The position numbers and the translations under genes were made by a program. Shown in pieces: positions 33,590 through 45,235 of a stretch of 64,000 nt of DNA. Position 1 is the first letter of the stretch; each line of letters begins with the position of its first letter. The notes below the pieces were generated by a model. That model did not search any database, was not told the DNA's origin, and saw nothing but the letters and a program-made list of their open reading frames with translations. This DNA comes from Anastrepha obliqua (taxonomy: Eukaryota > Arthropoda > Insecta > Diptera > Tephritidae). Location of the stretch: positions 8,310,501 to 8,374,500 of the forward strand of contig NW_026562179.1 in assembly GCF_027943255.1 (NCBI RefSeq), given 5' to 3'.

Positions 33590-35170
33590 ATGAGCACTCC
33601 ACTGCTTTGATTACATCGTCTGTATTGCAGGACTGCTCAAGATATATTGTGGAGGAATATGAGCGAGCTTAAAACTGACATCGCTCTAATATCCGAACCA
33701 TGCTCTGCTATCGACACCTATAACTGGCTAGCTGATGCCATATACGGGGCTGCGATCTGGATTCCGGGAAATAAAGGGCTGCAACGCAAGCCAGATGGTC
33801 CGCAGAAGGCATATACATGGGCGAAAGTAGATAGCCTATTCATTTTAAGTTGCTATGCAGCACCGAGAATGACCTTAGATTAATTCGATGATATGTTGAC
33901 GCGGATAGTAAGCGACTTCCGACACAGGAGACCTATCATCATTATAGTTGACTTTAACGCGTGGTCGACCACATGGGCAAGCCTACGGACCAGCCCCAGA
34001 GGAAGAATTCTGGCACAAATGTTTGCTAGTCTGGATATGATGCTTTTAAACACGCCAGGATGTCACACGCTCGGTACTGGTACTAGAAGATCTTGCCTTC
34101 GCCGATAAATCCATGGCAATTTGCGTGCAGTGGTATATTTCAAGCATGTACACCCAACGCTTAACGCTGGTTATACAATGCCAAACTTCAGCTAGCAGCA
34201 CAAAACACTGAAGCAGTCTTGTTGAGCAAAAAGAAGAAGAGGGAGAGTTTGACAGTAAATGTCGGAGGTCTCAACATCCAGTCAAAACCGCCTTTACAGT
34301 ACTTAGGGGTTATGATTGACTCGCATGACCTTCAAAAAGCACGCAGTGAAAGTCAGTACGAAAGGCGCCGTAGTTACAAATGCTCTAACACGGTTGCTGC
34401 CGAACATTGCGGGAGCCCAAGGTGCAAAAAGGAGACTTAAATCTACTGTGACAGACTCCATCCTGTTTTATGCTGCTTCCATTTGGTCCCAAGCCCGAGA
34501 AGAACACCTACGAGGGGTTGAACATGCGCGAAATGTAATCTTCTACTATCCAAGATTCGCAAAAGAACGTGAAGACAGCCAAGTGATAACTAATTTAACT
34601 GGCAGTATGTGCATTTTAAAGTTTTGCTGCGATACTGCATGCAAAATTGCCAAGTAAGTATTGTGTACGCTACGGAATCAGGACAGAGAAAGGCGAACAA
34701 AAGAGCTGTTTCAGTACCAACAGCTAGAGCAAAATAATATTAACGCCTTGCGCCGCCTCTGATCACACCGAACTTTCCGACAAGTGCTATAGTTAACATG
34801 AAACAGTGTTCCAGAGGAGGTCAACTCTGACATACCAACAACAGATACGGACGCTTGAGTTAACGACTCACGACCATATCATAGCAGAAAAGACGGTAAT
34901 GCACATGACATTAGCGCACACTTTCGAAATTCCATTTATTTCTTAATGGAGTAATGGAGACTATCAGCGGCGCATAACCTCCATACGTCATAGGTCGAGA
35001 GCCTGGACACAGGGTTCTTTTGTGGTGGCTATCCACAATCACGGCTATACCCTCGATGTAGTGCAAATGCGGTACCGGGGTGGAAGTCAGACGAAAAGGG
35101 GAGGTCTGTATTAGTGGGAGCGTGTCCCATATATAATTGGCGCGATGGCATCAATTGCATTTTTCTGACA
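33590..35170 (+). pseudogene. R1-clade retrotransposon remnant (endonuclease and reverse transcriptase end)
   Basis: 33647-34108 gives MSELKTDIALISEPCSA, YAAPRMTLD and, after one stop, VDFNAWSTTWASLRTSPRG, the R1-type endonuclease (normally GDFNAWSxxWGS). Most of the reverse transcriptase is deleted: the next motif is QYLGVMIDS (34219-34440), then TNALTRLLPNIAGAQGAKRR and FYAASIWSQA (34316-34657), the C-terminal reverse transcriptase region. More decayed C-terminal sequence continues to about 35170. It runs opposite to its surroundings, so it inserted into the minus-strand element. Confidence 0.7.
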
Positions 35171-35199
35171 TTTTTATCCTCCCCTGTATCATAAGTCTA

Positions 35200-35710
35200 T
35201 GTTAGTATGCTTCGTTAGTATTATGCATGACTTGGGTTTACCTTTGTCGGTGGCATAGGTCAGTTTGTATTACATATAGCTTAAGTCGCAAGCTGGATCT
35301 CTTATGATCCATGGTTCTGGAATGAGCGCAAAATCCTCATCCCTTTCAGAGATACAGAGGATGAGTGCGGCCGAATGGGCTGCCTTACTGTTGTGGAGAT
35401 TGATCCGTGCAACCCCCATAATTGCTTGTGTGCTTTATTAGAGGACAACCAAACACGGTTTGGTTAGCGTTTTTCTCATCGTATATGAACAGAGATACTC
35501 CTCATCCTCCACAGCGTAAGTAACATAGCTCCGAGCATTTCGCCGGCACATTCTCTAGGGTAACCCTTTCGATTCCATACCGGAATTGGATCCAAATCGT
35601 CTTCTTGAGGGTTCTCATTTGCAGCCGAAGTCAACCCCATTTTTCCTGCAGTTGATGTGCTCTTGCTGGCTACATCCTGCTTACAGACGTAGAGAATCAA
35701 AACTTTAAAT
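35200..35710 (-). pseudogene. RNase H-type non-LTR element: ORF1 end and start of endonuclease
   Basis: The minus strand at 35700-35476 gives DLDPIPVWNRKGYPRECAGE, MLGAMLLTLWRMRSISVHIR, a conserved ending I associate with ORF1 of this element type. About 35430-35260 then gives ARINLHNSKAAHSAALILC and DFALIPEPWI, the start of the endonuclease (usual pattern INLHxSKAASA...LIQEPWV). Reading continues at 33480 beyond the R1 insertion. Confidence 0.5.
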
Positions 35711-36947
35711 CCGTAGTTGATCCTCCAATTTTAGCTCTCGGGTGAGGTTGGTGATTCCTCATTAAGAATTATCATTTTTAGCTTTATTACTGTACTTTAG
35801 AAGTTAAGTAGTTTCATACTTGCATATATAATCTAACAATAAGTTTTTCAAGTGCTCTTTTTTACTGATTTAAAAGTTCTGCATATATAAATGTTTCGGA
35901 CCAATTTTTGTACAAAGATTTTTTTCATAGGATAGTTTTGGACAAAATGAATCCCGACTTATAAAAGAGTAAATAAAAAAAAATAAGTGTTTTTATAAAA
36001 TATTTTTACAAAGTAATAACGTCGAAAATGATGATAAAAAATTGTTCGATATTTTGTATTGGCAGTACGTCCAGTAACAGTACATCGAGTTTCTAATAAA
36101 CTTTTCATGGAGTGCGTCAGGCTTTTAATAGCGCAATTGTTTGGAATTTTCTGTCATTTTTCAAATTTGGTGATTTTTACCCCTCCTCGATTTGTCGCGG
36201 CCTGTTTAAGCCATTTATTCTTCAAGTAGTCTAAAAAATTTTCTGCTCTCTCCGAGCTACAGTTAGAAAATTTTCTCGAATAATTGCTTTACTTTTTGAC
36301 AACAGCTGAAATGCTCGATTTGGTTCAAATATATACCGTTTTGTTCGACTGATTGCCATTTTAATTAGTTAACCCTCGTTTCTATTGACAAAAAAATGGG
36401 ACAGCTGTTTTTTACAAGCTTCCAACGAGCAAATATATTTGTACGGGGCCTGGCGGAAGCGATTGCTTCCTTCAGGCAGTCCAATTAATAGCAGTGCAGG
36501 CTCAAATTAAGAGTTGGGTTCAGAAAAATGAAGTCCCTAAGCTTTTTAACAAAGACTCGTTAGATAGTTTAAACTTACACGCAACTACATTGAGGTGTTA
36601 ACGTGATGCCTCAACTTATTGTTAGTATATTAAGGAGTGCAATATGTACTTATATATATGTACCTGCATGGCTGGCTTTCGATTCCTCAAATAGATTAAT
36701 CCACGACCAATAATTAATATAGGCTTAAAAAAAGTAAATACCACATCAATGCTCGCTTGTACATACATATATGCATACATGCCCGTAAACAGATTGAGTA
36801 CAAATTTTATATATATTACTTATGTATTAATGTATTTATTTTACATCTCTACGGCTCAAATATAATAATAACTATACACATATATATATACCGTACATGT
36901 GCTCACCCATGTACCACAACACCACACCCAAATATTTATACCCAAAG
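35711..36947. other. FoxP intron sequence, no gene recognised
   Basis: AT-rich sequence with short TATA/CATA microsatellite stretches (36640-36900). I looked for the exon coding the first half of the forkhead domain (RPPFTYASLIRxAI...WK) and did not find it. The last bases form the acceptor of the FoxP exon. Confidence 0.5.
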
Positions 36948-37376
36948 AATGCTGTGAGGCACAATTTGTCACTGCATAAATGCTTCATGCGTGTTGAGAA
37001 CGTCAAAGGCGCTGTTTGGACGGTAGATGAGATCGAATTCTACAAAAGACGACCACAACGTACAACCGCCGCAGTAGCGGCGGCTGCGGCAGCGGCAACT
37101 GCAGCTGTGATGTCGACAACCGTCGCCGGCAGCGCTACCAATAAGGGTAGGTGTAGCAATAGCGTTTCCGGTTGCGGCGTTAATGGTGGCACCAGCAATG
37201 GAAGCAGCAATAGCAATTTGGCTTATATAACCGATTTCAATCGCAGCGTTGGTAGCGGTATTTCTGCTGCGATGCCCAATAGCGCAATAACGTTGGGTTA
37301 TGGGTACGTGCGAAAATGTCACAGCACCTTGTTTTTCCTTGCCCTGTCCTATGAACCGCAAATTTCGCTATCTTAA
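36948..37376 (+). CDS. FoxP: FoxP, alternative 3' exon A (canonical second half of forkhead domain)
   Basis: FoxP is a forkhead transcription factor acting in the nucleus, known in flies for roles in the nervous system. The exon follows an acceptor (CCCAAAG, AG at 36946-36947) and opens with [13 protein letters not shown], forkhead recognition helix 3, then [20 protein letters not shown], the wing region. This matches vertebrate FOXP almost residue for residue. The base-contacting Arg and His of the RHN motif are present. After the domain comes poly-Ala (residues about 46-60) and Ser/Asn/Gly-rich sequence, with a stop at 37374-37376 (142 residues in this exon). A good donor-like site (TATGG/GTACGTG, exon end 37303) could instead splice onward. 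The preceding exon is not in view. Confidence 0.92.
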   Translation, partial: NAVRHNLSLHKCFMRVENVKGAVWTVDEIEFYKRRPQRTTAAVAAAAAAATAAVMSTTVAGSATNKGRCSNSVSGCGVNGGTSNGSSNSNLAYITDFNRSVGSGISAAMPNSAITLGYGYVRKCHSTLFFLALSYEPQISLS

Positions 37377-38157
37377 CTAGCCTATCAACTTGGGATATAT
37401 TTTTCGTCAGAACAGCAAAGTTATTCATCGTGTATTTTATATTTTTCCGGCTTACATTTTTAAGAAACAAAAAAAATTTTCAATCTTGTTAATTTGTATT
37501 TCTTCCATTTGCTTCTATCATTTAAAATTTCCTATATCCATTACGTTTCGAATTTTTGATAACTCTTTTTTTATAAAACAAAAGTTGTATTCTAAAATGT
37601 TTTTATATATACGCATATAAATATTAACATATTTTTGGATAAGCACTGCATGAAAATCCATATTTTCTGAACTAATGCCAAGGTTGGACATAGTGCACTA
37701 AATCAATGTTTTCACTACCACTACGTAATTTGTACTATTACTGAATGAATAATAATAGTGATATGTAATGATCGATGTACCTAAAATTTAGAGCTCTGTG
37801 CCCTCCTATGACTATAGCCAATCTGGGAGATTCCGAGTCTTAGCAAATGTCCTTTGTTTACAAGCAGCCAGTGAGAGTAAAGCTCACTTTCAAAACGTAT
37901 GTATATAGTGTGGTGTTTAAATCGTTTTTTATGCAGAGCTGCGAAATGACATATGTGGATTGTATTTGTTATAGATTTTGTCTGTAGATGCAATACTTCT
38001 TTTGTCAATAATATAATAAGAAAATAACGTTATAAGTATTCTGCTAGAAAATTTAATGAGTGTACCAACAAATAATAATATTTAATACTGGAGAAGCTTA
38101 TATTAGCCATGTGTCTACTTTTTTCAACATAAATTAATAAATAAAATTGTATATGAC
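37377..38157. other. FoxP exon A 3' UTR or intron; no other gene
   Basis: AT-rich. Candidate polyadenylation signals include AATAAATAAAA near 38128. Nothing else is recognised. Confidence 0.45.
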
Positions 38158-38437
38158 TAGTAGGCGGAAGGCCGTAGTCGTATGTGTTGGTGCGTGACCA
38201 TTCGGGAGTGCTTAGGTTCGAGTCTTCGTGCATGAAACAGCCAAATGATAGAAAGCATTTTTTCCAACAACGATCGCCCCTCGGCAAGCAAGGGCAAACA
38301 TCGGATTGTATTTCTGCTATGAAAAAGTTCGCTTAAAACTGTGGGTCCCTCCGTGTGTGAAGCAACATCAAGACGCACGCCAAAAATAGAGGGAGGAGCT
38401 CGGCCAAACACTTAACAAAAGTGTACGCGCCAATTAT
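38158..38437 (+). repeat. tRNA-derived SINE copy (b)
   Basis: GTGTTGGTGCGTGACCATTC at the 5' end, B box GGTTCGAGTCTTC, core CGATCGCCCCTCGG, and end GTGTACGCGCCAATTATTTA. More diverged than the other copies, with a shortened region after the A box. Confidence 0.8.
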
Positions 38438-38762
38438 TTATTTTTCAATTTTAGTCAGCGCAAAAGTTAAAGGAATTTTCCGTTTTTAAAGCACCAATCG
38501 CAAATAAAGCTTGAACTTTATTAATGTTGCATTTCGATAATTTTTCAGAGGCGTTTCGGAAATTAAGTATGCACATCGATTGACGATGTGAAATCAGTCT
38601 GATGTAACCATGTCCTGGAAGTGTCCCTTCGCGACATCCCTTGTTCAATAATTCAGATCCTCTACCTAATTCTACAAATTATTTCTCATATACAAATATA
38701 GAATATTTTTCCAATAATTACACAGATTTCTCATTTATCAGGGAATTCTACTTTAATTCTGA

Positions 38763-39530
38763 TTACTTCTTCTTAATTGGCGCTATAACCGCTTTCGCGA
38801 TTTTGGCCGAGTTTAACAAAGCGCGCCAGTCGTTTCTTTCTCGTGCTAACCGGCGCCAGTTGGACACACCAAGTGAAGCCAAGTCCTTCTCCACCTGATC
38901 TTTCCAACGCAGAGGAGGCCTTCCTCTTCCTCTGCTACCACCAGCTGGTACCGCATCAAATACTTTCAGAGCCGGAGCGTTTGTATCCGTTCGGACGACA
39001 TGACCCAGCCAACGTAGCCGCTGGATCTTTATTCGCTGCGCTATGTCTATGTCGTCGTAAAGCTCATACAGCTCATCGTTCCATCGTCTGCGATATTCGC
39101 CAACGTACAAAGGTCCAAAAATCTTACGCAGAATCTTTCTCTCGAACACTCCAAGCGTCGCTTCATCGGATGTTGTCATCGTCCAAGCTTCTGCGCCATA
39201 CGTTAGGACGGGCATGATGAGAGTCTTGTAGAGTGTTAGTTTTGTTCGTCGAGAGAGGACTTTACTGCTCAGTTGCCTACTTAGGCCAAAGTAGCACTTG
39301 TTGGCAAGAGAGATTCTACGTTGGATTTCAAGGCTGACATTGTTATCGGTGTTAATGCTGGTTCCTAAGTATACGAAGTCCTTTACAACTTCGAAATCAT
39401 AACTGTCAACAATGACGTGGGTGCCGATACGCGAGTGCGCCGACTGTTTACTTGATGGCAGGAGGTACTTCGGTTTGTCCTCGTTCACCACCAGACCCAT
39501 TCACTTTGCCTCTTTATTCAGTTTGGAGAA
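38763..39530 (-). pseudogene. RTE-like reverse transcriptase, C-terminal part
   Basis: An uninterrupted 245-codon frame on the minus strand: MGLVVNEDKPKYLL, DFVYLGTSINTDN, CYFGLSRQLSSKVLSRRTKL, MPVLTYGAEAWTM, FERKILRKIFGPLYVGEYRR, QRLRWLGHVVRTD and GRGRPPLRWKDQVE. This is the thumb and C-terminal region that follows the YADD block in this lineage, also seen at 23529. The catalytic palm is missing, so this is a 5'-truncated insertion, as target-primed reverse transcription often leaves. Its frame is undamaged, which suggests it is young. Confidence 0.8.
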
Positions 39531-39539
39531 GGCAGAACT

Positions 39540-40091
39540 AACAGCGCGGTTGTTAAGGCCGATGATGTCAATATCAATACATACACTGGTGGGTTTTCTA
39601 AAAAGGAACATGGTACAACAATTTTAATTCTTTAACTAAAAATCAATTTTTTATAAAAAATAACAGTTTACTTGTTAAATCGTTATTTTTTATAACAAAC
39701 TTTCGCAATTAAAATTGTAAACTCTTTTGGGACTCTTCATTTCTCATTGAGAAAATGTATGAAATGGTAATTTTTATTCGAATGCATTCTGTGTATTGTT
39801 AATAAAATATTTATTATTTTCGTACATCTAGTAATCAGAATTGGAGAATGGTTCCATGTGTAGAAGTCCACGCAAGTGGGGAAAGTTGCTGATCGCCATT
39901 CACTTGAGAATGGCCAGGACGATTCTTCTTCATATGGTTCAAGCAGCTCACAACGGCCGTGATTAGCCCACGTATCCTCTAGGTAGCTTCCGAATACCCG
40001 TTCGGGAAAGAGCTAACGTGAGAAGGCGAAACATTCCAGGATAGCTGGTTGTGCGTTGGGTTTGGGACCCGCCACTTAAGAATCCCCCCCA
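39540..40091. other. AT-rich spacer, then probable 5' end of an RTE-like element
   Basis: 39600-39840 is AT-rich with nothing recognised. From about 39850 the base composition changes (GTGTAGAAGTCCACGCAAG, GGCGAAACATTCCAGG) and leads into the RTE-like endonuclease frame, so it is likely that element's 5' UTR. Confidence 0.4.
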
Positions 40092-40572
40092 ATGAAAAGT
40101 TTAAAAAAGCCTCGGATGAGACCTCCCTATACTGATGACGACCACTGCAAACGAAATAAGGATTACGATTTGAGGGCATGCACCTGGAATGTTCGGTCCA
40201 CCAATGTGGAACGTGCCACTGCCCGGCTGGTTGATGTCCTCGTGAGAGTGAAGGCTGACATCACTGCCATTCAAGAGATACGATGGACGGGACAAGGCAA
40301 GAAAAGAGTAGAACGTTGTGACGTTTACTACAGCTGTCATGTAAAGGAGCGCAAATTCGGTGTGGGATTTTTTGTGGGAGAGAGACTTCGTCGCCAAGTA
40401 CTGTCGTTCACTCCGGTGGACGAGCGTCTCGCAACAATCCGCAGAGAAGGACGATGCGACCAAAGATTCCTTCTATAAGCGCTTGGAACGTTCCTATGAG
40501 CGCTGCCCTCGCCACGACATAAAAATCGTGCTTGGCGACTTCGACTTTTTCCCAAGGGCAGATAGCTTCTAA
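40092..40572 (+). pseudogene. RTE-like endonuclease, internally deleted
   Basis: 40092-40440 gives LRACTWNVRSTNVERATARL, KADITAIQEIRWTGQGKKR and FGVGFFVGERLRRQVLSF, then TPVDERLATIR: the first half of an APE-type endonuclease. The sequence then jumps, with a frame change, to DDATKDSFYKRLERSYERCP and HDIKIVLGDFDFF (40360-40572), the normal GDFNAKVG motif with the last residues changed. About 20 residues between IR and KDDA are missing. The rest of ORF2 is absent. It is the same lineage as 38763-39530 but on the opposite strand. Confidence 0.75.
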
Positions 40573-40966
40573 AAAATTTCCTTTAAGAGATTTGTTGTTT
40601 TCTGTCGAGTAGCGGCCGTAATTAAAAAAGAAACGTGTTGGATTATGTGTTCAAACGTAAAAATAAGCAAAATGTCCTCTTCTGGGTAAATTTAACGATT
40701 TCCTATGGGCCTTAAGACAATTATATGGGTAAAATAATTAAATAATTGGCGCTACACCTGTTTTGGGTGTTTGGCCGAGCTCCTAATCCTATTTGTGGTG
40801 GGCGTCTTGATGCTGTTTCACAATGGGAGGGTTTTAAGCCGACTCCGAACGGCAAATCCTTTTTATGAGGAGATTTTGCATGGCAGATATGCACTCGAAT
40901 GTTTGCCATTTCCTGCCAAGAGGCGACAGCTGTTAGAAAAAAACGTTTTGGTGTTTCATGCACATA

Positions 40967-42284
40967 CAGGGTGGCTGATGAAAGCCGCTACCAAAAAAAA
41001 AATTGAATAACTTTTTTTCTTTTTAAGTTATCTGTTCCATTTTTGTTTTAATTTACAGATTGATCTTTAAAATTTATTAAAATGGATAACTGGGACACGC
41101 AAACAAGAATTTGGGTAGTCCGCCGCTATCACGCACTGGAGTCCGTAGTTTTGGTACAGAGAGAGTACAGGCGGATGTTTGGCGGCGATCCCCCGAGCAG
41201 ATGGACCATAATGAGACTGGTGAATAATTTTGCTGAGCAAGGAACAGTCGCAAGAAGGTCTTATCATCGAAACCCACCAGTTCGGACGGAGGAAACGATC
41301 GCTGCTGTAGCTGCAGCTATACAAAGCAATCCAAGGGTTTCAACAAGAAGCTTATCTGCTCAACTTGGTGTCAGCCGACAGTCTTTGCAATGCACAATAA
41401 TGCACAAAGATTTAGACTTATTTCCCTACAAAATTTAAATGGTTAACAAACTGAATGCAGCAGACTTGCCGATTCGCTTGGAATTTTGCCAGAAGATCCT
41501 GCAAATGGTGGAAGAAGACCAAAATATGTTAAACTGCCTTTTCATGTCTGATGAGGCCCATTTCGATTTAAACGGCAATGTGAACAAACAAAATTGTCGA
41601 ATATGGAGTACTTCTAACCCACAGATACTCCACGAGACGGAATTGCATCCTCTTCGCGTGACAGTGTGGTGTGCGATTTCTTCACGCTGTATTGTCGGGC
41701 CTTATTTTTTTGAAGAAAATGGTCACACCGTTACGGCTACTGGAGACCGTTATTTGAAAATGCTGAAAGAATTTTTCTATCCAGAACTACGCCGAAAGAG
41801 AATTCCTTTCAAATCTGTGTGGTTTCAACAAGATGGGGCAACGTCTCACATAGCCCAGACTGTTATGACAGAGTTGCGACGAAAATTTCCCAATAAACTG
41901 ATTTCAAGAAACTCCGAATTTCGTTGGCCCCCCAGGTCGCCTGACCTTACTGCACCTGACTTTTTCTTGTGGGGTTTATGTAAACAAGAAGTTTATAAAA
42001 CAAAGCCAACAAATTTGGATGAACTAAAACAATCCATTCGGGCAACAATTGCGGCTATTCGTGTCGCAACTCTCAAAGCAGCAATGAACAACTTTTTACT
42101 AAGATGTCGCACTTGTGTCAACGAGCATGGGGGCATTTAAATTCAATTATTTTTAAAACTAATATAGTTAAGCTACATTTAATAAAATTTAATGACCTTC
42201 AACTTGAAAAAATAAATGAATTCCATACACTAAAAGAAAAGTTATTTGAGTTTCTTAATGTAGCAAAATTCATCAGCCACCCTG
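40967..42284 (+). mobile_element. DD41D mariner (rosa-like) transposon
   Basis: 1318 bp with TA on both sides (40965-40966, 42285-42286). The inverted-repeat ends are CAGGGTGGCTGATGAA and its exact inverse. It encodes one transposase. DD41D mariners are known in tephritids, with rosa from Ceratitis rosa as the type. The insertion is within a SINE. Confidence 0.93.
41082..42140 (+). pseudogene. DD41D mariner transposase with a single nonsense codon
   Basis: The first part (41082-41435) has paired helix-turn-helix motifs (YHALESVVLVQREYRRMF, RVSTRSLSAQLGVSRQS). A TAA at 41436-41438 interrupts it where family members usually have Gln (PYKI-stop-MV), so a single C-to-T change explains the break. 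The second part (41439-42140) is intact: first Asp in LFMSDEAHFDL, second in WFQQDGATSH, third in SPDLTAPDFFLWG, with 41 residues between the last two. The C-terminus ends CVNEHGGI. Total coding length is 352 codons plus the stop, usual for the family. Without readthrough the catalytic domain could only come from re-initiation at the Met after the stop. Confidence 0.93.
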
Positions 42285-42346
42285 TATTTCCTAATGGCAG
42301 TCACGCACCAACCCATTCGGCTACAGCGGCCGCCACAAGTAGAACG

Positions 42347-43790
42347 TTTTAACTAAAATGTTGGCTTTAGTGGTAGTCAATTTTCTTCACCCAAATATTT
42401 ATTCTGGCAGTCTGAGATAATTTAGACTATATAATCACTCACTGTACTTACAAAAATAGAGGCAAATGCCTGATCAGGTTAACTGTGATATTGTAGGGTA
42501 TTGTTTGGTTGATGCATCTTCAAGATGGTATCTTCAAGCAAGTTTAGTAGTTCCTGTGACTACTTATCGGCTGCTCATGGGCAGGTGGGCCTAAGACTAC
42601 TTTATATGGCATCTTTTTTCTCGGAATTTTTATGACAACCTATAAGAGCATATTTTGTCATTCATTATTCTCATTTAGTTCTCATCAAACTCACTTATGG
42701 AGCTTTAAAATTTATTTATTGATACTCCTACGGAGTTATCATTCATGATTTCCATTCTTTCTTTTACTCTTTGTATTATTGTTGTACATGTCTAAATGTC
42801 CTTTAGGACAGCTACCTTAACTTAACTTAAATGCGTCAAGTTGTATATATATGTACTTCTATTTGGTCCACTAGTTCTGAATGCAGAATTCAAAAGTTGA
42901 TGTGAAAAATAATTTATTATTACAAGGTTTACCTACCTTCATAAAATTGTTGAACTTTTTTGCATAGAACATGTCTGTATTGTTTCAGACGTTTTGTTAA
43001 ACTACTAATTATTATGTTTATAATATTTCGGTCCTAACTTTAATTACTTAATAATAAACTGTTTCAAAAATACTCTTTTCGTTACTACAGAAGCATGCTG
43101 TTAATTGAACTACTTTTAAAAGAATAAATGACTTTATAGATTTTCAAACAAAACTAATTTTATATTTTCGAATTTGACTAAAAATCGTAACAAATGACAT
43201 TGTTTTAGAATATAATTTTGGCGCATACAAACCGCATGTTAATTTATTATTAATATCACTTTTCTTTCAATTTGGCATTCGGATTTTCCCTTGTATATTG
43301 TCTTGAATTTGGATTTAGTAAATATTAATTAACACCAATCGTTCCAATTTATAATATACTCTACAAATGGGTACTCAGATCTTAAAGAATGTTTAGATAC
43401 CCAAGTGAGGATATTGTTAGTAATAATTTTTTCTAACCCCAATTATACAATATTTTGTATTTTAATGCTTTCTCTGAAAACGGGTTTTATGAGAAGTCTT
43501 TTTCATAGTTGAAATGAGCTCAGCGAGGGGCAACTTTTATTGTAAATTATATTCTCTTCTACCATTTGATACTTAGTGGCACCGACCCCAAGACGAAGAT
43601 TATCATATTGGACAAACCTACTCAACCAAGCTCCACACACAAAATACTAACAAAAAATTGTTAAGATATCGAATATAGAAGTAATAATTTTTCATTGCGT
43701 TAAAATTTGGACAACATAAAACTCCACAACGGGAGTTATTTAAGCGATAAATAAGTTACCCAAATTTTTTCAATGAAGTATAATTATATA
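42347..43790. other. FoxP intron sequence, no gene recognised
   Basis: AT-rich sequence with no conserved coding motif or recognisable element ends. Confidence 0.45.
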
Positions 43791-44855
43791 TAGGTGTGTT
43801 CAAAAAGTATCGGGAGTTTTGTGTTTTTTCAAAAATTATTTAAATATTCATTAATATCTATTTTGTCCCTTTTAAAGTAATCCCCCCTGTGGGAACGTTT
43901 TTTCCAATCTTCGAAGCACTTCAAAAAATCATTTTTTTATCTTGTTCAGCTCCTCCTTCGATGCCGTCTTTATCTCGTCAATCGTAGCGTAGCGTCGTCC
44001 TTTCATCGGCCTCTTCAGTTTCGGGAACAAGAAAAAGTCACAGGCGGCCAGATCTGGGGAATACGGCGGCTGTGGCATCATTAGTGTATTGTTTTTGGCC
44101 AAAAAGTCGCGCACAAGCAACGATGTGTGAGCAGGGGCGTTATCATCATTAACAAATCCGGGCGTTTCTGGCGGATAGCTTCGCGCAAATTGCGCTTTAC
44201 TTGCAGGTAATATTCCTTATTGAGCGTTTTAACCTGTGTGACCCTCTGGAGCAAATTTGGGTCGTCGCGGACAGAGTCCAACATCTCATTAGCAATGTTC
44301 ATGCGACGCTGGTTTTGGTCGTAATTGAGCAGTTTTGGTACGAATTTTGCGGCGACCCCTCTCATGCCCAAGTTATTGAAAAAAATCGAATGGCACGAGC
44401 CAATCGATATGTCTAGGTCCTCAGCAACTTCTCTAACGGTGATTCGATGATTGGCCAATACCTATTCTTCACTTCATAAATTTTTTCGTCTGTTGTTGAA
44501 GTGTTCGGGCGTGCGGCACGCTTTTCGTCGTTCACATCTTCTCGGCCTTCTGAGAACATTTTGTAGCACCGATAAACGTTGCTTTGATTCAAAGTAGCTT
44601 CTTTGTATGACACAGTCAACATTCGGAATGCATCCGCGCACTTAATTTCGTTTTTCACACAAAATTTGATGCAGGTTCTTTGATCCATCTTTTGAATAGG
44701 TAAAAATCAAGCAAAGCAGCTGTCAACAATTAACAGAACATTCGAAATGCCGACGGGCATGAGTGAGAGACATGAGTACCAACATGTCGCCACAAAAAAA
44801 TCAAAATTCGAATATACGTAACTTTTATACTCATATACTTTTTGAACACACCTCG
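43791..44855 (-). mobile_element. Internally deleted mariner
   Basis: The ends are inverted repeats AGGTGTGTTCAAAAAGTAT at both sides. TA follows the right end (44856-44857); the left flank is a TATATA run, so the exact left base is uncertain. At 1065 bp it is shorter than the usual 1.3 kb because part of the transposase is deleted. Confidence 0.88.
43929..44688 (-). pseudogene. mariner transposase, deleted and frameshifted
   Basis: The minus strand begins MDQRTCIKFCVKNEIKCADA, then YKMFSEGREDVNDEKRAARP, a mariner helix-turn-helix region. A frame change near 44460 leads to MANHRITVREVAEDLDISIG and RDDPNLLQRVTQ, where the first catalytic Asp block (normally VTGDE) should follow. Instead the text joins VKTLNKEYYLQVKRNLREA, so about 55-60 residues including the first Asp are deleted. 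Another frame change precedes PPYSPDLAACDFFLFPKLKR (44120-43929), holding the third Asp. The gene is non-functional. Confidence 0.88.
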
Positions 44856-45127
44856 TACATTACATATTGTACTCACAGAAAGACAAAAAAATTACATCGA
44901 TATCAACTAAAGGTGTTTTATTAAAAATTTGTTTTAAATATTTGTAATATGCATGCACCATAAACGTTTTTCCAGAACAAAATTTTAGCATATGTCAAAT
45001 TATATTTATAGAAATCTGTTATAAATCTACCAACACTATGACTAAAAGTGTATTTAATGCATGAAAACGCATTAAAACTAATATGAACCAATTCTCGTAT
45101 TTTGATATTTTTAATTTTTATATTGTA

Positions 45128-45235
45128 TATAATTGGCGCGTACATTCTTTGGCCGAGCTACATACTATACTTCTCCGATTTGTGGTATACGACTTGATGT
45201 TGTCCCATAATTGGATTGACCTTATTAATACGACC
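45128..45235 (-). repeat. SINE copy (g), 3' fragment
   Basis: On the minus strand it has GTGGTATACGACTTGATG in inverse, the GAGCTCGGCCAA-like core and the end TGTACGCGCCAATTATATAC, matching the SINE 3' half. The 5' half with the Pol III boxes is absent. Confidence 0.6.

Larger units (their letters stand above)
40737..42346 (-). repeat. SINE copy (e), split by a DD41D mariner
   Basis: On the minus strand the 5' part is 42346-42287 (GGCCGCTGTAGCCGAATGGG, TTGGTGCGTGACTG) and the 3' part is 40966-40737 (GGCAGGAAATGGCAAACATT and GGTGTAGCGCCAATTATTTA). A mariner with a TA duplication sits between the halves. Confidence 0.8.

Noticed and set aside
36969..37361. 130-codon minus-strand frame opposite FoxP exon A
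   Set aside because: Created by the GC-rich repetitive codons of the exon; no family resemblance, while the + strand encodes a forkhead domain.
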